From positions 620,001 through 684,000 of the forward strand of contig LS999826.1 in assembly GCA_900537185.1 (NCBI GenBank): a stretch of DNA of 64,000 nt, written 5' to 3'. The stretch is from Cytophagales bacterium Alg240-R148. GTDB taxonomy: Bacteria; Bacteroidota; Bacteroidia; Cytophagales; Cyclobacteriaceae. The notes beneath the pieces are model-generated. The model saw only the letters and a list, made by a program, of their open reading frames with translations, was not told where the DNA came from and searched no databases. Positions 34,943-43,130 of the stretch are shown one piece after another. The first letter of the stretch is position 1, and every line of letters begins with the position of its first letter. The position numbers were made by a program, and so were the translations under genes.

Positions 34943-37366
34943 ATGCTCAGGAACTACATAAAAGTTGCGTTGCGCAACTTACTTAAATATAAAGGGTATA
35001 CCCTACTCAATATTTCGGGTTTATCTTTTGGTTTGTCCGCCTTTTATTTGATTTTAATTTTTGTAGTTAACGAATGGAGTTACGACAAACATTTTTCTGA
35101 TTCGGAACGGATACATCGGTTGTATTCAATAATAAAAACCAGCAATGGATCGCAAACAACAGCCCAAAGTCCTTCTGGTTGGGCCAGGCATTTTATAGCC
35201 GATTTCCCTGAAGTGGACCAAGTAACTAGATTAAAACCGCCCAATCAATGGTGGCAAGTGGTCTATGATAAAACTATTTATTACGAAAAAAATTGGACGT
35301 TTGCCGATTCATCTGTTTTTGGTGTTTTTGATGTTCAGTTATTAAAAGGATCTGAATTTAATGCCCTAAACAAACCTTACCAAGTTGTTTTGTCGGAAAG
35401 AATGGCTCGGAAATATTTCAAAAATGAGGAGCCAGTTGGCCAATTTTTTAAGTTAGACAATCAATACGATTTCGTTGTTACCGGTGTTTTTAAAAACTTA
35501 CCCAGCAATACTCATTTTGAGGCGGATTTTTTAGCATCTTTTGTAACACTAAAAGATCCTATTTATGGTGGGGACTTTCTATTGGAAGACGCCGCGCCAA
35601 ATGTATATACCTATGTTAAATTGAAAGAAGAACATGGGGTAGCGGATTTCGAAGCCAAACTTCCGGCTTTAATAGAACAATACGTAGGACCTTCAGAAAC
35701 ATTGGCTTTGTCTGGTTTTAATGTAAAATCTGCCTTGCAGCCAATAGAAAATATTCACTTGGATTCCCATTTTGAAAATGAAATTCAAGCCAATGGACAA
35801 ATGGGCACTATTTTTATATTTGCTTCCATTGCCGTTTTTGTTTTGCTCATTGCCGGAATTAATTTTATGAATCTGTCAACAGCACGTTCCTTGAGGCGGG
35901 CAAGAGAAGTGGGGTTAAGAAAAGCCATAGGGGCTCAAAAGTTTCAATTGGTAATACAATTTATAGGAGAGGCAGTCATCATAGTGTTTTTAGCAATGTG
36001 CTTGTCTTTGTTGGTAGATGTATTGGTGCTCCCACAATTTTCTTATCTCACCCAAAAGCAATTTTTGATCGATTCTGTTTTTGATCCGATCTCTTTGTCT
36101 TTATTGCTTGGGTGCAGTATTTTAATCGCATTGCTCAGTGGTTTGTATCCAGCTTTTTATCTGTCCGCTTTTTCTGCTGTAGCAGTTTTAAAAGGAGATC
36201 TAAGTACTTCTGGTAAAGTTTCTGGTATGGTTAGGAAAGTTCTACTCGTTTTTCAATTCACCGTATCTATGGTGATTTTAATAGCTACATCGGTACTGTA
36301 CAATCAATTGGATTTTATAGAAAATCTAGATTTGGGATTGGACGAAGAAAAAGTGGTGGTGGCGCAATTGACTGACCCTGTGATGCGTGCCAAATACAAA
36401 GGTTTCAAACTAAGGGCAGAATTAATACCTGAAGTAACCGCTGTTTCCGCTTCATTTAGCGCTCCAGCAGACTTAGTTAACCAAGGTTTTTTCAGGCCTG
36501 AAAGCGCCCTTCAAGAAGAAAAATGGCTTAGTAACTTTTTTGGAGTTGATTTTGATTTTTTCGAAACATTGGGTGTAGATATGGTTGCTGGTAGAAGCTT
36601 TTCTATGGATTTCCCCTCCGACACACTCCAAGGCGTTGTCATCAACCAAACAGCGGTGCAACAATTTGGTTTTGAGTCGGATGCTGCCGCCATTGGGAAA
36701 AAGATTTTTGCAGATAATAGTGGTAATAACAACCCTCCATTAGAGGTAATAGGGGTGTCCAAAGACTTTCATTTAAAATCGGTCCATGATAAAATTGCCC
36801 CAACAGTAATAATGTATTGGAATGTTCAAGCTTATTTTTTTACTTATATTCGAACCGACAACCCTTCTGCTAAAACAGTACAAAGTTTAGAAGTTGCATG
36901 GAATGAAATAATGGAAAATTACCCTTTTCAATATGCCTATTTAGATGACAAGTTTGAGTTGCTGTATGTGTCGGAACATATTTTAAAGGATTTGCTGGGG
37001 TACTTTGCAATTCTAACTATAATCATTGCAGGGTTGGGGTTGTATGGCCTTTCTTCTTATATGGTGGAGCAAAGAAGAAAAGAAGTAGGCATTAGAAAAG
37101 TATTGGGAGCTTCTGACGGCGTCATTGCATTTCTATTGACTTATGAATACACGCTGCTTATTTTATTGTCTTTCTTTTTGGCTTGTCCTTTGGCCTATTA
37201 TGGATTGAGCGCATGGCTGAATTCTTTCGAGTACCACTCCCAACTGAATCTCCTCGATTTTATACTTCCTTTTGTTTTAACTTTATTGGTTTCTTGGCTT
37301 ACCATTGGATTTCAAGTGTATAAAGCAACAAAAGACGACCCCATTCATGCGCTTCGAACCGAATAG
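34943..37366 (+). CDS. Double-length FtsX/MacB-type ABC transporter permease (paralog 3)
   Basis: This 807-residue protein again begins MLRNYIKVALRNLLKYK and has two FtsX units, with RRAREVGLRKAIGAQ and QRRKEVGIRKVLGAS as cytoplasmic signatures, separated by a periplasmic MacB-PCD-like domain. It is a paralog of the genes at 2797 and 17276, and no ATPase gene is adjacent. It is convergent with the outer-membrane protein gene downstream (7 bp between stops) and is separated from the alginate operon by its terminator. Confidence 0.85.
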   Translation: MLRNYIKVALRNLLKYKGYTLLNISGLSFGLSAFYLILIFVVNEWSYDKHFSDSERIHRLYSIIKTSNGSQTTAQSPSGWARHFIADFPEVDQVTRLKPPNQWWQVVYDKTIYYEKNWTFADSSVFGVFDVQLLKGSEFNALNKPYQVVLSERMARKYFKNEEPVGQFFKLDNQYDFVVTGVFKNLPSNTHFEADFLASFVTLKDPIYGGDFLLEDAAPNVYTYVKLKEEHGVADFEAKLPALIEQYVGPSETLALSGFNVKSALQPIENIHLDSHFENEIQANGQMGTIFIFASIAVFVLLIAGINFMNLSTARSLRRAREVGLRKAIGAQKFQLVIQFIGEAVIIVFLAMCLSLLVDVLVLPQFSYLTQKQFLIDSVFDPISLSLLLGCSILIALLSGLYPAFYLSAFSAVAVLKGDLSTSGKVSGMVRKVLLVFQFTVSMVILIATSVLYNQLDFIENLDLGLDEEKVVVAQLTDPVMRAKYKGFKLRAELIPEVTAVSASFSAPADLVNQGFFRPESALQEEKWLSNFFGVDFDFFETLGVDMVAGRSFSMDFPSDTLQGVVINQTAVQQFGFESDAAAIGKKIFADNSGNNNPPLEVIGVSKDFHLKSVHDKIAPTVIMYWNVQAYFFTYIRTDNPSAKTVQSLEVAWNEIMENYPFQYAYLDDKFELLYVSEHILKDLLGYFAILTIIIAGLGLYGLSSYMVEQRRKEVGIRKVLGASDGVIAFLLTYEYTLLILLSFFLACPLAYYGLSAWLNSFEYHSQLNLLDFILPFVLTLLVSWLTIGFQVYKATKDDPIHALRTE

Positions 37367-37373
37367 GATTGGT

Positions 37374-38624
37374 TCAAAAATACTGCCCAATGCCAAGAAC
37401 AAACCCGCGTTCATTGGTGTTTTGCCAGTTCCAGCCATAGTCAATTCTCAGAATGGCATTGTAGGCTTTTTTATAGATGCCTCGTAGACCAACACCAAAA
37501 AATGTTTTTATGTTTTTTGATTCTGAGAAATCATCAAAACCTCCTCCAGGTTGTCTCCAAGTGCCCAAGTCGGCAAAAATATTGGATTGTAGGGCCACTT
37601 GGTTGAGTTCTATTAAAGTATACCGGTATTCGGCATTTAAAACAATAGAACCTGTACCACGATCTACTTTATTCCCTGAACCCCTAATATTCATATAACT
37701 ATCCAGTACAAAAGGTGCAAACGGACTGTCGTTATTGGTGGACAATCCCATTCTTAAACGAGTGGCAATGTTGCTTCTTTTTTGTAGGCGTTTAAAATAG
37801 ATTAAATCGTTAAAGAAAATGTGAAAAGGCACTTGCTCGCCCAGAGAATTTACGGTTTCATAATTAAAAATATTGCGCCACCCCGATTGGTAAAAATAGT
37901 GGTAATCGATTTTGTTGGCATCCACGACCAATCGGACTAAAATTTTATCTTTTTTGACATTATCCGGACCAAAATCCATTGCATTTTCTTTGTTGTATGC
38001 TTCTTGGAAAAATGCACCGCCCAATTTTATTTTGGTTCTGTAATTGAGGTTGAACAAGAGGTTGGCATCGGCTGCAAGGTTGTGGTATTGGTATAAGGTG
38101 GTGTGTTGGTCAAAGTAAAGCGGTTCTATGGTAGACCATTTGTTAAAAGCAATTGAATAACCCCATTTACTGCCATTTACCCTATTGGCTTCGTACCCTA
38201 CAAAGAAAGAGCTCAAGTCGTTGTATTGGTAATAGGCTACCAGTTTTTGTGCTTTTCCTCCCAAATTGCTTTCAGAAGCTCCTATCCTAAACCAAAAGTT
38301 ATCGGTTATACCCCCAAAATAAACAATGGGTAAAAGGGTTTGAATCTCTTCACAAATAAAAATGACGTCGGCCTTGGTAGAAGATAAAGTATCTATTTTG
38401 AGTGTTACATTACCTAAAACTTCTTGGTTGATCAGGCGCTGCACATCTTTTTGCAATGTTTCTATATGGAGTGTGTCTCCTTCTTGAGACTCAATAAACA
38501 ATGAAAGAAAACTCGATTTGGTTTTATTATTGCCTTCAAACTTGTGCTGGTTGATAGTTAACAATTGGGCAGAAGTGGCCAAAGGCAATAGTAGAAAAAT
38601 GACTTGTATGGTTGATTTTAGCAA
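37374..38624 (-). CDS. BamA/TamA-like outer-membrane beta-barrel (surface antigen D15 type)
   Basis: This protein of about 416 residues has a POTRA-like N-terminal region (about 20-100, with EGDTLHIETLQKDVQRLI) and a C-terminal 16-strand-type barrel with alternating aromatic strands, ending in FVLGIGQYF, a terminal aromatic as expected for BAM substrates. The frame is open to 38726, but the first 30 codons run through a terminator hairpin, so they cannot be the real start. A TTG at 38622-38624 gives a sensible signal peptide (LKSTIQVIFLLLPLATSAQ) and is used here. Full-length BamA would have five POTRAs; this is a short relative of unknown specific role. Confidence 0.75.
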   Translation of the reverse strand: MLKSTIQVIFLLLPLATSAQLLTINQHKFEGNNKTKSSFLSLFIESQEGDTLHIETLQKDVQRLINQEVLGNVTLKIDTLSSTKADVIFICEEIQTLLPIVYFGGITDNFWFRIGASESNLGGKAQKLVAYYQYNDLSSFFVGYEANRVNGSKWGYSIAFNKWSTIEPLYFDQHTTLYQYHNLAADANLLFNLNYRTKIKLGGAFFQEAYNKENAMDFGPDNVKKDKILVRLVVDANKIDYHYFYQSGWRNIFNYETVNSLGEQVPFHIFFNDLIYFKRLQKRSNIATRLRMGLSTNNDSPFAPFVLDSYMNIRGSGNKVDRGTGSIVLNAEYRYTLIELNQVALQSNIFADLGTWRQPGGGFDDFSESKNIKTFFGVGLRGIYKKAYNAILRIDYGWNWQNTNERGFVLGIGQYF

Positions 38625-38692
38625 GTTAATGAAGCTGTTTTTTTTAAAATTAATAAAAAATATGCTCCTATCTTGCAATGCAAACGACAAAT

Positions 38693-38733
38693 AAAAAGGT
38701 TGGGCTGTTGTGCAACAACAGCCCAACCTTTTT
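38693..38733 (-). terminator. Bidirectional-type terminator after the S9 peptidase gene
   Basis: A G/C-rich stem (TTGGGCTGTTG at 38700-38710 with CAACAGCCCAA at 38716-38726) is flanked by A-run and T-run extensions that lengthen the pairing. It follows directly on the S9 peptidase stop codon (38734) and ends that minus-strand transcript. Confidence 0.9.
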
Positions 38734-41049
38734 TTATTTTAAATGGGTTTCAAAAAGTTTTAAAATTCTGCTGTATTCATCGGTCCAACTAGAAGGTTCA
38801 ACAAAACCATGCCCTTCCATAGGGTACACAGCCATTTCCCAATTTTCTTTTTCCAATTCAATGAGCCTTTGAGACAAACGCACTACGTCTTGGAATTGTA
38901 CATTGGTATCCACCATTCCATGGCAAATGAGTAAAGGACCTTTCAGTCCTTCAGCAAAATAAATTGGAGAGCTTCTTTTGTACGCTTCAGGATCTTCTTG
39001 CGGGGTGTTCAAAATATTGGCTGTATAGCCATGGTTGTAATGCGCCCAATCCGTTACCGATCGCAAGGCAGCGCCCGCTGCAAATTTATCGCTTGCATTG
39101 AACATGGCCATTAAGGTAATAAACCCGCCATAAGACCCACCATAGATGCCTATTCGGCTAGGATCTATTTTAAGCACCTCTGTTAAGTATTTACTCCCAT
39201 CCACTTGGTCACTTAAATCCAAACCTCCCATGTGGCGGTAGATGCCAGTTCTCCAATCTCTTCCATAACCCGCACTGCCCCGATAGTCAATATCGAGCAC
39301 AGTATACCCTAAATCAGCCAATAAATTGTGGAACATGTACTCTCTAAAATAACTGCTCCACCATTGGTGTGCGTTTTGAAGGTAGCCTGCACCATGGACG
39401 AAAATCACTGCTGGTTTGTTCTCTGTTCCGTTTTTGCCCTTGTACAAACGCGCATGTACATTGGCGCCATCCTCCGCTTTGAACGTTATAAATTCGGGTT
39501 GTCTCCATGGATACGATTGGAATTCTTTGCTTGCAGAAGAAGTTATTTTTTCTGGTGTTTTTTCATTAGATGCTAAATACAGCTCCCACGGGGTGTTGGC
39601 ATTGGAGTACAAATAGGCAATGGCAGTCCCGTTTGGTGCTGGAGTCCCATTCCAGTTGCCTAATTTGGAGGTCAATCGCTGTTTTTTACCCCCTTTCAAT
39701 GGCATCTTGTAAAAATGCCTAATGCCCGGGTGTTCGTCATTGGCTTGGAAGTACCAGCTTTTTTTATCTCCTGATAAAGTGACATTGTAAACTTCGTATT
39801 TGCCTGAAGTCAAAGCTTTTTTCTTTTTGGTTTCGATGTTTACAGTATACAAATGAGAATATCCAGTCGCTTCTGATTGGAACCAAACTGCTTTACCATC
39901 GGGGGTCCAGTTTATGAAATTGTCCCAACTAGACCACCCAATTCCGGGCCCAGCTATCCAGGCTTCATCTCTTTGGTGGTCCAAAACTATGGGTTTCCCA
40001 TTTGCAAAGTCCAACATACAAATCCATCGGTCTTTGTTGTCAAAGGAACGCACTACAAACGCGGCATTTGCCTGATCAGGAGACCAGTGCAAACTGTGGA
40101 TGTATACGGGTCGATCTCCAGTTTTTTGTGCATCGGTATAATATTCTGGGTATTTTTCAATGCCTGGTAATTCTGATAGGTCTACATAATAGCTGCTGTC
40201 TTTTTTATTGTCATAGATTCCCAAGTTTACATGGTCGGGTTTTACACCAACCTTTGGTCTAGCATTCAAATCTTTGGTGTACGCAGTTTTATTTACAAAA
40301 TCAGGGACTATGGTAGATTTATTTTTAGATCGTGCATAGGTTCTATAGGTAACAAAGCGGTGGTTGGCCGTGATACCCAGCCCAGTTAGCCGTCCTTTAC
40401 CAAAATAAACGGGAGGCACGGTTTTGTTGGTGTTGTTATTGTTTCGAGCTTCTCTTTTTTCGTTGCGCTCGTTTAAAACTTCAATTAATTCTAACTCTTC
40501 CTTTCGAACCCAATCTTCTTTGTTGTGGGTTTGGGCTTTCTTTTTATCTCCTTGCACCATATTGGTGTGCTGTGCCAACTGACCACTTGCAATAGCCCAT
40601 GAAAATAAATTATCGCCCTTTCGGAAATATACTTTTTTATCATCGGCAGCAATGTTAGGGTTAAATTCCCGCTCCACTGTTTGGGTAAGCCGTATGGTTT
40701 GGTTGTTCGATAAATCAACATAATATATATCTCCCTCAAAACTATAGGTTGCTTTGGTCCTTGCAACATTGTACCGGTAACGTTTTTGAAGGTTCTTACG
40801 CTCCGCAGCGGTTACTTTTTTGGGCTTTTGTTGGCTTAAGGATATTTTATAAAGGGAGTCTGCTGGGTTGTTATCGGGGTTCCATTTGAAATACAGGGTG
40901 GACCCGTCCTCAGACCACCGCAATTGTTTGGGTTGGCTTCCCATCCATTGGGGGTCGCGCATTATTTTTTTAACCGTTAAACTTGTTAACTCTTGAGCAG
41001 AGACAAGCGCACAAGATAATAGGAGGAATAGAGTTAGTAGCTGCTTCAT
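38734..41049 (-). CDS. S9 family prolyl oligopeptidase (DPP IV-like), exported
   Basis: This 771-residue protein has a signal peptide (LLTLFLLLSCALVSAQ). The N-terminal 500 residues form a beta-propeller, with repeats such as WSPDQANAAFVVRS and WTPDGKAVWFQS. The C-terminal alpha/beta hydrolase (about 510-771) carries nucleophile GIYGGSYGGF, the Asp loop HGMVDTNVQFQD, and the His in GHGF. The family cleaves dipeptides, often after proline, from peptide N termini; it is probably periplasmic or surface-located. A GT2 gene lies 56 bp upstream on the same strand, so they could be co-transcribed, but a functional tie is not evident. Confidence 0.92.
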   Translation of the reverse strand: MKQLLTLFLLLSCALVSAQELTSLTVKKIMRDPQWMGSQPKQLRWSEDGSTLYFKWNPDNNPADSLYKISLSQQKPKKVTAAERKNLQKRYRYNVARTKATYSFEGDIYYVDLSNNQTIRLTQTVEREFNPNIAADDKKVYFRKGDNLFSWAIASGQLAQHTNMVQGDKKKAQTHNKEDWVRKEELELIEVLNERNEKREARNNNNTNKTVPPVYFGKGRLTGLGITANHRFVTYRTYARSKNKSTIVPDFVNKTAYTKDLNARPKVGVKPDHVNLGIYDNKKDSSYYVDLSELPGIEKYPEYYTDAQKTGDRPVYIHSLHWSPDQANAAFVVRSFDNKDRWICMLDFANGKPIVLDHQRDEAWIAGPGIGWSSWDNFINWTPDGKAVWFQSEATGYSHLYTVNIETKKKKALTSGKYEVYNVTLSGDKKSWYFQANDEHPGIRHFYKMPLKGGKKQRLTSKLGNWNGTPAPNGTAIAYLYSNANTPWELYLASNEKTPEKITSSASKEFQSYPWRQPEFITFKAEDGANVHARLYKGKNGTENKPAVIFVHGAGYLQNAHQWWSSYFREYMFHNLLADLGYTVLDIDYRGSAGYGRDWRTGIYRHMGGLDLSDQVDGSKYLTEVLKIDPSRIGIYGGSYGGFITLMAMFNASDKFAAGAALRSVTDWAHYNHGYTANILNTPQEDPEAYKRSSPIYFAEGLKGPLLICHGMVDTNVQFQDVVRLSQRLIELEKENWEMAVYPMEGHGFVEPSSWTDEYSRILKLFETHLK

Positions 41050-41105
41050 TTTCTGATTGGTTATGAAATGAAGTTATTAAATTATAGCAGAGTCTAAAAA
41101 TAAAA

Positions 41106-42119
41106 TTATGCCATAACATAATAATCTTTGCCTTCGACAAGGTTTAATTTGCCAAAATAGTTTCGAATGTCTTGTTTTCCTTTCGGATTTGCCACAAATA
41201 ACAAGTAAAACGCATTTTGTTGTTGTTCAACTTCATGGTATTGTACCACGGGTTTATTTTGATAAACGGTTTTTGCTTTCACATCGACATACCCAGTAAT
41301 GTGCATGCCTTTTTGAATGAAAGGACTCAATTTCTTTTTTACATAATTCCCCGTGCCGCAAATCCAGATGTTTTTGTTTTGCAAAACAGCAGCCATTTTT
41401 GCCCATTGTAAAAAATACCTGGCTTTGAGCTCAGAAAAATGTTCGGTGTTATAATTGGGATTGGTTCTGGTTGCTCTTTCTGTGTGGTCGACCCAACGTA
41501 AAAGTGGTTCTGCAACCATTCCAATTTGCACACCCGCTTCCATCCAGCGCAACCATAGTTCATAATCTTCCGGGCCGGATTCTTGGTAGGCACCGTATTG
41601 GGTCAATAATTCCCGTTCAAATAGAATGCTGGGGTGGGCAAATGGTGTGTCCACAAAACGGTTGAGGTATATGTCTTTAGGGTTGTCAAATTGATTTTGC
41701 CACGCTACAAAATTTTTAAATCCTTGGTTGGCTACCACGTCTTTATTGTAATACTCGACATGTGTCGCACAAGCTTTCAGTTGGTGCAAACTTAGGTAAT
41801 CCAATTGTTTTTCAATGCGTTGTGGATGGCAGGTGTCGTCGGCATCCATACGGGCTATATAGTCGGACGTACTTTGTGACAATCCGAAATTCAGAGATTT
41901 TGCTATGCCCAAGTGTGGTCTGTGGAACACAACGAGCCGCTGGTCAGTATAACCGTTTAAAAGTTTTGCTGTATTGTCCGTTGAGCCATCATTTACTGCA
42001 ATTATTCGCAATTCGGCATGGGTTTGATGCAATAGACTGTCAATAGAGTGCTCCAATGTCTCCGAAGCATTGTAAATAGGTAGGATTACATCTACCCGTT
42101 TACTTTTGTTTGAATCCAT
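41106..42119 (-). CDS. Family 2 glycosyltransferase with extra C-terminal Rossmann-like part
   Basis: This 337-residue cytoplasmic protein has a GT-A fold domain (about 8-230) with VILPIYNASE, AVNDGSTDNT and the nucleotide-sugar metal motif in ARMDADDT. The C-terminal part (about 245-337) begins NIWICGTGNYVKKKL, resembling the short Rossmann-like domain appended to some methyltransferases and glycosyltransferases. The acceptor is unknown. The gene overlaps the TPR gene by 20 bp and is the last of a three-gene overlapping unit. Confidence 0.85.
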   Translation of the reverse strand: MDSNKSKRVDVILPIYNASETLEHSIDSLLHQTHAELRIIAVNDGSTDNTAKLLNGYTDQRLVVFHRPHLGIAKSLNFGLSQSTSDYIARMDADDTCHPQRIEKQLDYLSLHQLKACATHVEYYNKDVVANQGFKNFVAWQNQFDNPKDIYLNRFVDTPFAHPSILFERELLTQYGAYQESGPEDYELWLRWMEAGVQIGMVAEPLLRWVDHTERATRTNPNYNTEHFSELKARYFLQWAKMAAVLQNKNIWICGTGNYVKKKLSPFIQKGMHITGYVDVKAKTVYQNKPVVQYHEVEQQQNAFYLLFVANPKGKQDIRNYFGKLNLVEGKDYYVMA

Positions 42120-42828
42120 TTTTTATGAATTCAAGGAAAGATTTCATTTCTTGTTGGTTGCTGAAGATGGAAAACAAGGTTTTTAAATAGGTAGTACCAC
42201 TTAATTTGGTTTGTTTGGTTGGTTCTGCTTGCTTTTTAACTTGTGCCTGTTGTTTCTGCTCTTTAACAGACGCGGCTTCTACTTCTTTATCTTTTTCAGA
42301 TTTAGGAGGGACATTGTGTTTTTTCTTTCTTTTTGGATCTAAATTATCTGCTTTTTTGTAGTGTTTTTTGGCCTTGTCTTTTCGCCCCATTTTTTCATGC
42401 AGTAGGCCAAGATTGTTGTGCGTGATGGCATCCTCAGGATCCAACTGAAGTGCTTTTTCATAGTCCAACGCTGCTTCGTTGTCGTTGCCTAAACGTTCAT
42501 GAATGAACCCCCTGCTTGCATAGCGGTAGGGGTTGTCAGGGTCCAGTTCTACCGCCTTATTCAAGTCTGAAATGGCTTCGCCCTGTTGTTTCATTAGAAA
42601 GAACACCACCGCTCTTTCTCCATAAAGTTGGGCGTTTGTAGGATGTAAGTTGATTACATCATCCAATACGCCAAGCCCAGCAGCATGTTGTTCCAACTTA
42701 ACCAAGCTTTTTGCCTTTATTAAATAATTTTCAATTTGATGTTCACCCGATGCTAAAGTGGCATCAATTTCTTGGATGGCCTGTTCAAACGCTCCCTTCT
42801 TAAAATACTCTTTTGCTTTCGCCAACAT
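42100..42828 (-). CDS. TPR-repeat protein with charged linker
   Basis: This 242-residue protein has about four tetratricopeptide repeats (residues 1-160: for example AQLYGERAVVFFLMKQQGEA, then PYRYASRGFIHERLGNDNEA and AITHNNLGLLHEKMGRKDKA). A lysine/glutamate/glutamine-rich linker (about 160-215) and a short hydrophobic C terminus (FLEFIKNGFKQK) follow. It has no signal peptide. TPRs are protein-interaction scaffolds. It overlaps the lipoprotein gene upstream by 29 bp and the GT2 gene downstream by 20 bp, suggesting translational coupling. Confidence 0.8.
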   Translation of the reverse strand: MLAKAKEYFKKGAFEQAIQEIDATLASGEHQIENYLIKAKSLVKLEQHAAGLGVLDDVINLHPTNAQLYGERAVVFFLMKQQGEAISDLNKAVELDPDNPYRYASRGFIHERLGNDNEAALDYEKALQLDPEDAITHNNLGLLHEKMGRKDKAKKHYKKADNLDPKRKKKHNVPPKSEKDKEVEAASVKEQKQQAQVKKQAEPTKQTKLSGTTYLKTLFSIFSNQQEMKSFLEFIKNGFKQK

Positions 42829-43003
42829 GTTGGTAACTGGTAATTACTTTTACTTTCTTAGTTCTTTTTTTACGTTTGTCTTTATTAGGATTGTAATACC
42901 GATTCCGATTCTTAGGAACTACCTGTTTCGATTTATTTCCTTTCTTGAAGGTACCGCAGCTCGATGCAGTGGCAATTAGTAATATGATAAGTATAATTCT
43001 CAA
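42800..43003 (-). CDS. Small basic lipoprotein
   Basis: This 67-residue predicted lipoprotein has a signal (IILIILLIATASSC) with the cysteine at about residue 16. It is followed by a very basic tail rich in Lys/Arg/Asn (KKGNKSKQVVPKNRNRYY). I recognise no family. A consensus -7 box lies just upstream, and it overlaps the TPR gene by 29 bp, which supports it as the first gene of a three-gene unit. Confidence 0.65.
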   Translation of the reverse strand: MRIILIILLIATASSCGTFKKGNKSKQVVPKNRNRYYNPNKDKRKKRTKKVKVITSYQHVGESKRVF

Positions 43004-43038
43004 ATCGTTGATATTAGTGTTACTTCCATGGAAACATG

Positions 43039-43046
43039 CAAAAATA
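43039..43046 (-). promoter_or_regulatory. -7 promoter box of the lipoprotein-TPR-GT2 unit
   Basis: On the minus strand TATTTTTG matches TAnnTTTG, 35 bp before the small lipoprotein start. No clear TTTG at -33. Confidence 0.35.
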
Positions 43047-43130
43047 ACATTTATTGTAATAGATTGTCTTGTTTAAATAGGTTTCGAAGATTATTTTTAA
43101 AAAACAGCTATAAATTTAACATCTATCTTA

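Noticed and set aside
37374-38726. Full-length start of the BamA-like ORF at 38726
   Set aside because: The first 30 codons (GCCCTTAQ and following) read through the terminator hairpin of the S9 peptidase gene and give no signal peptide at the N terminus.
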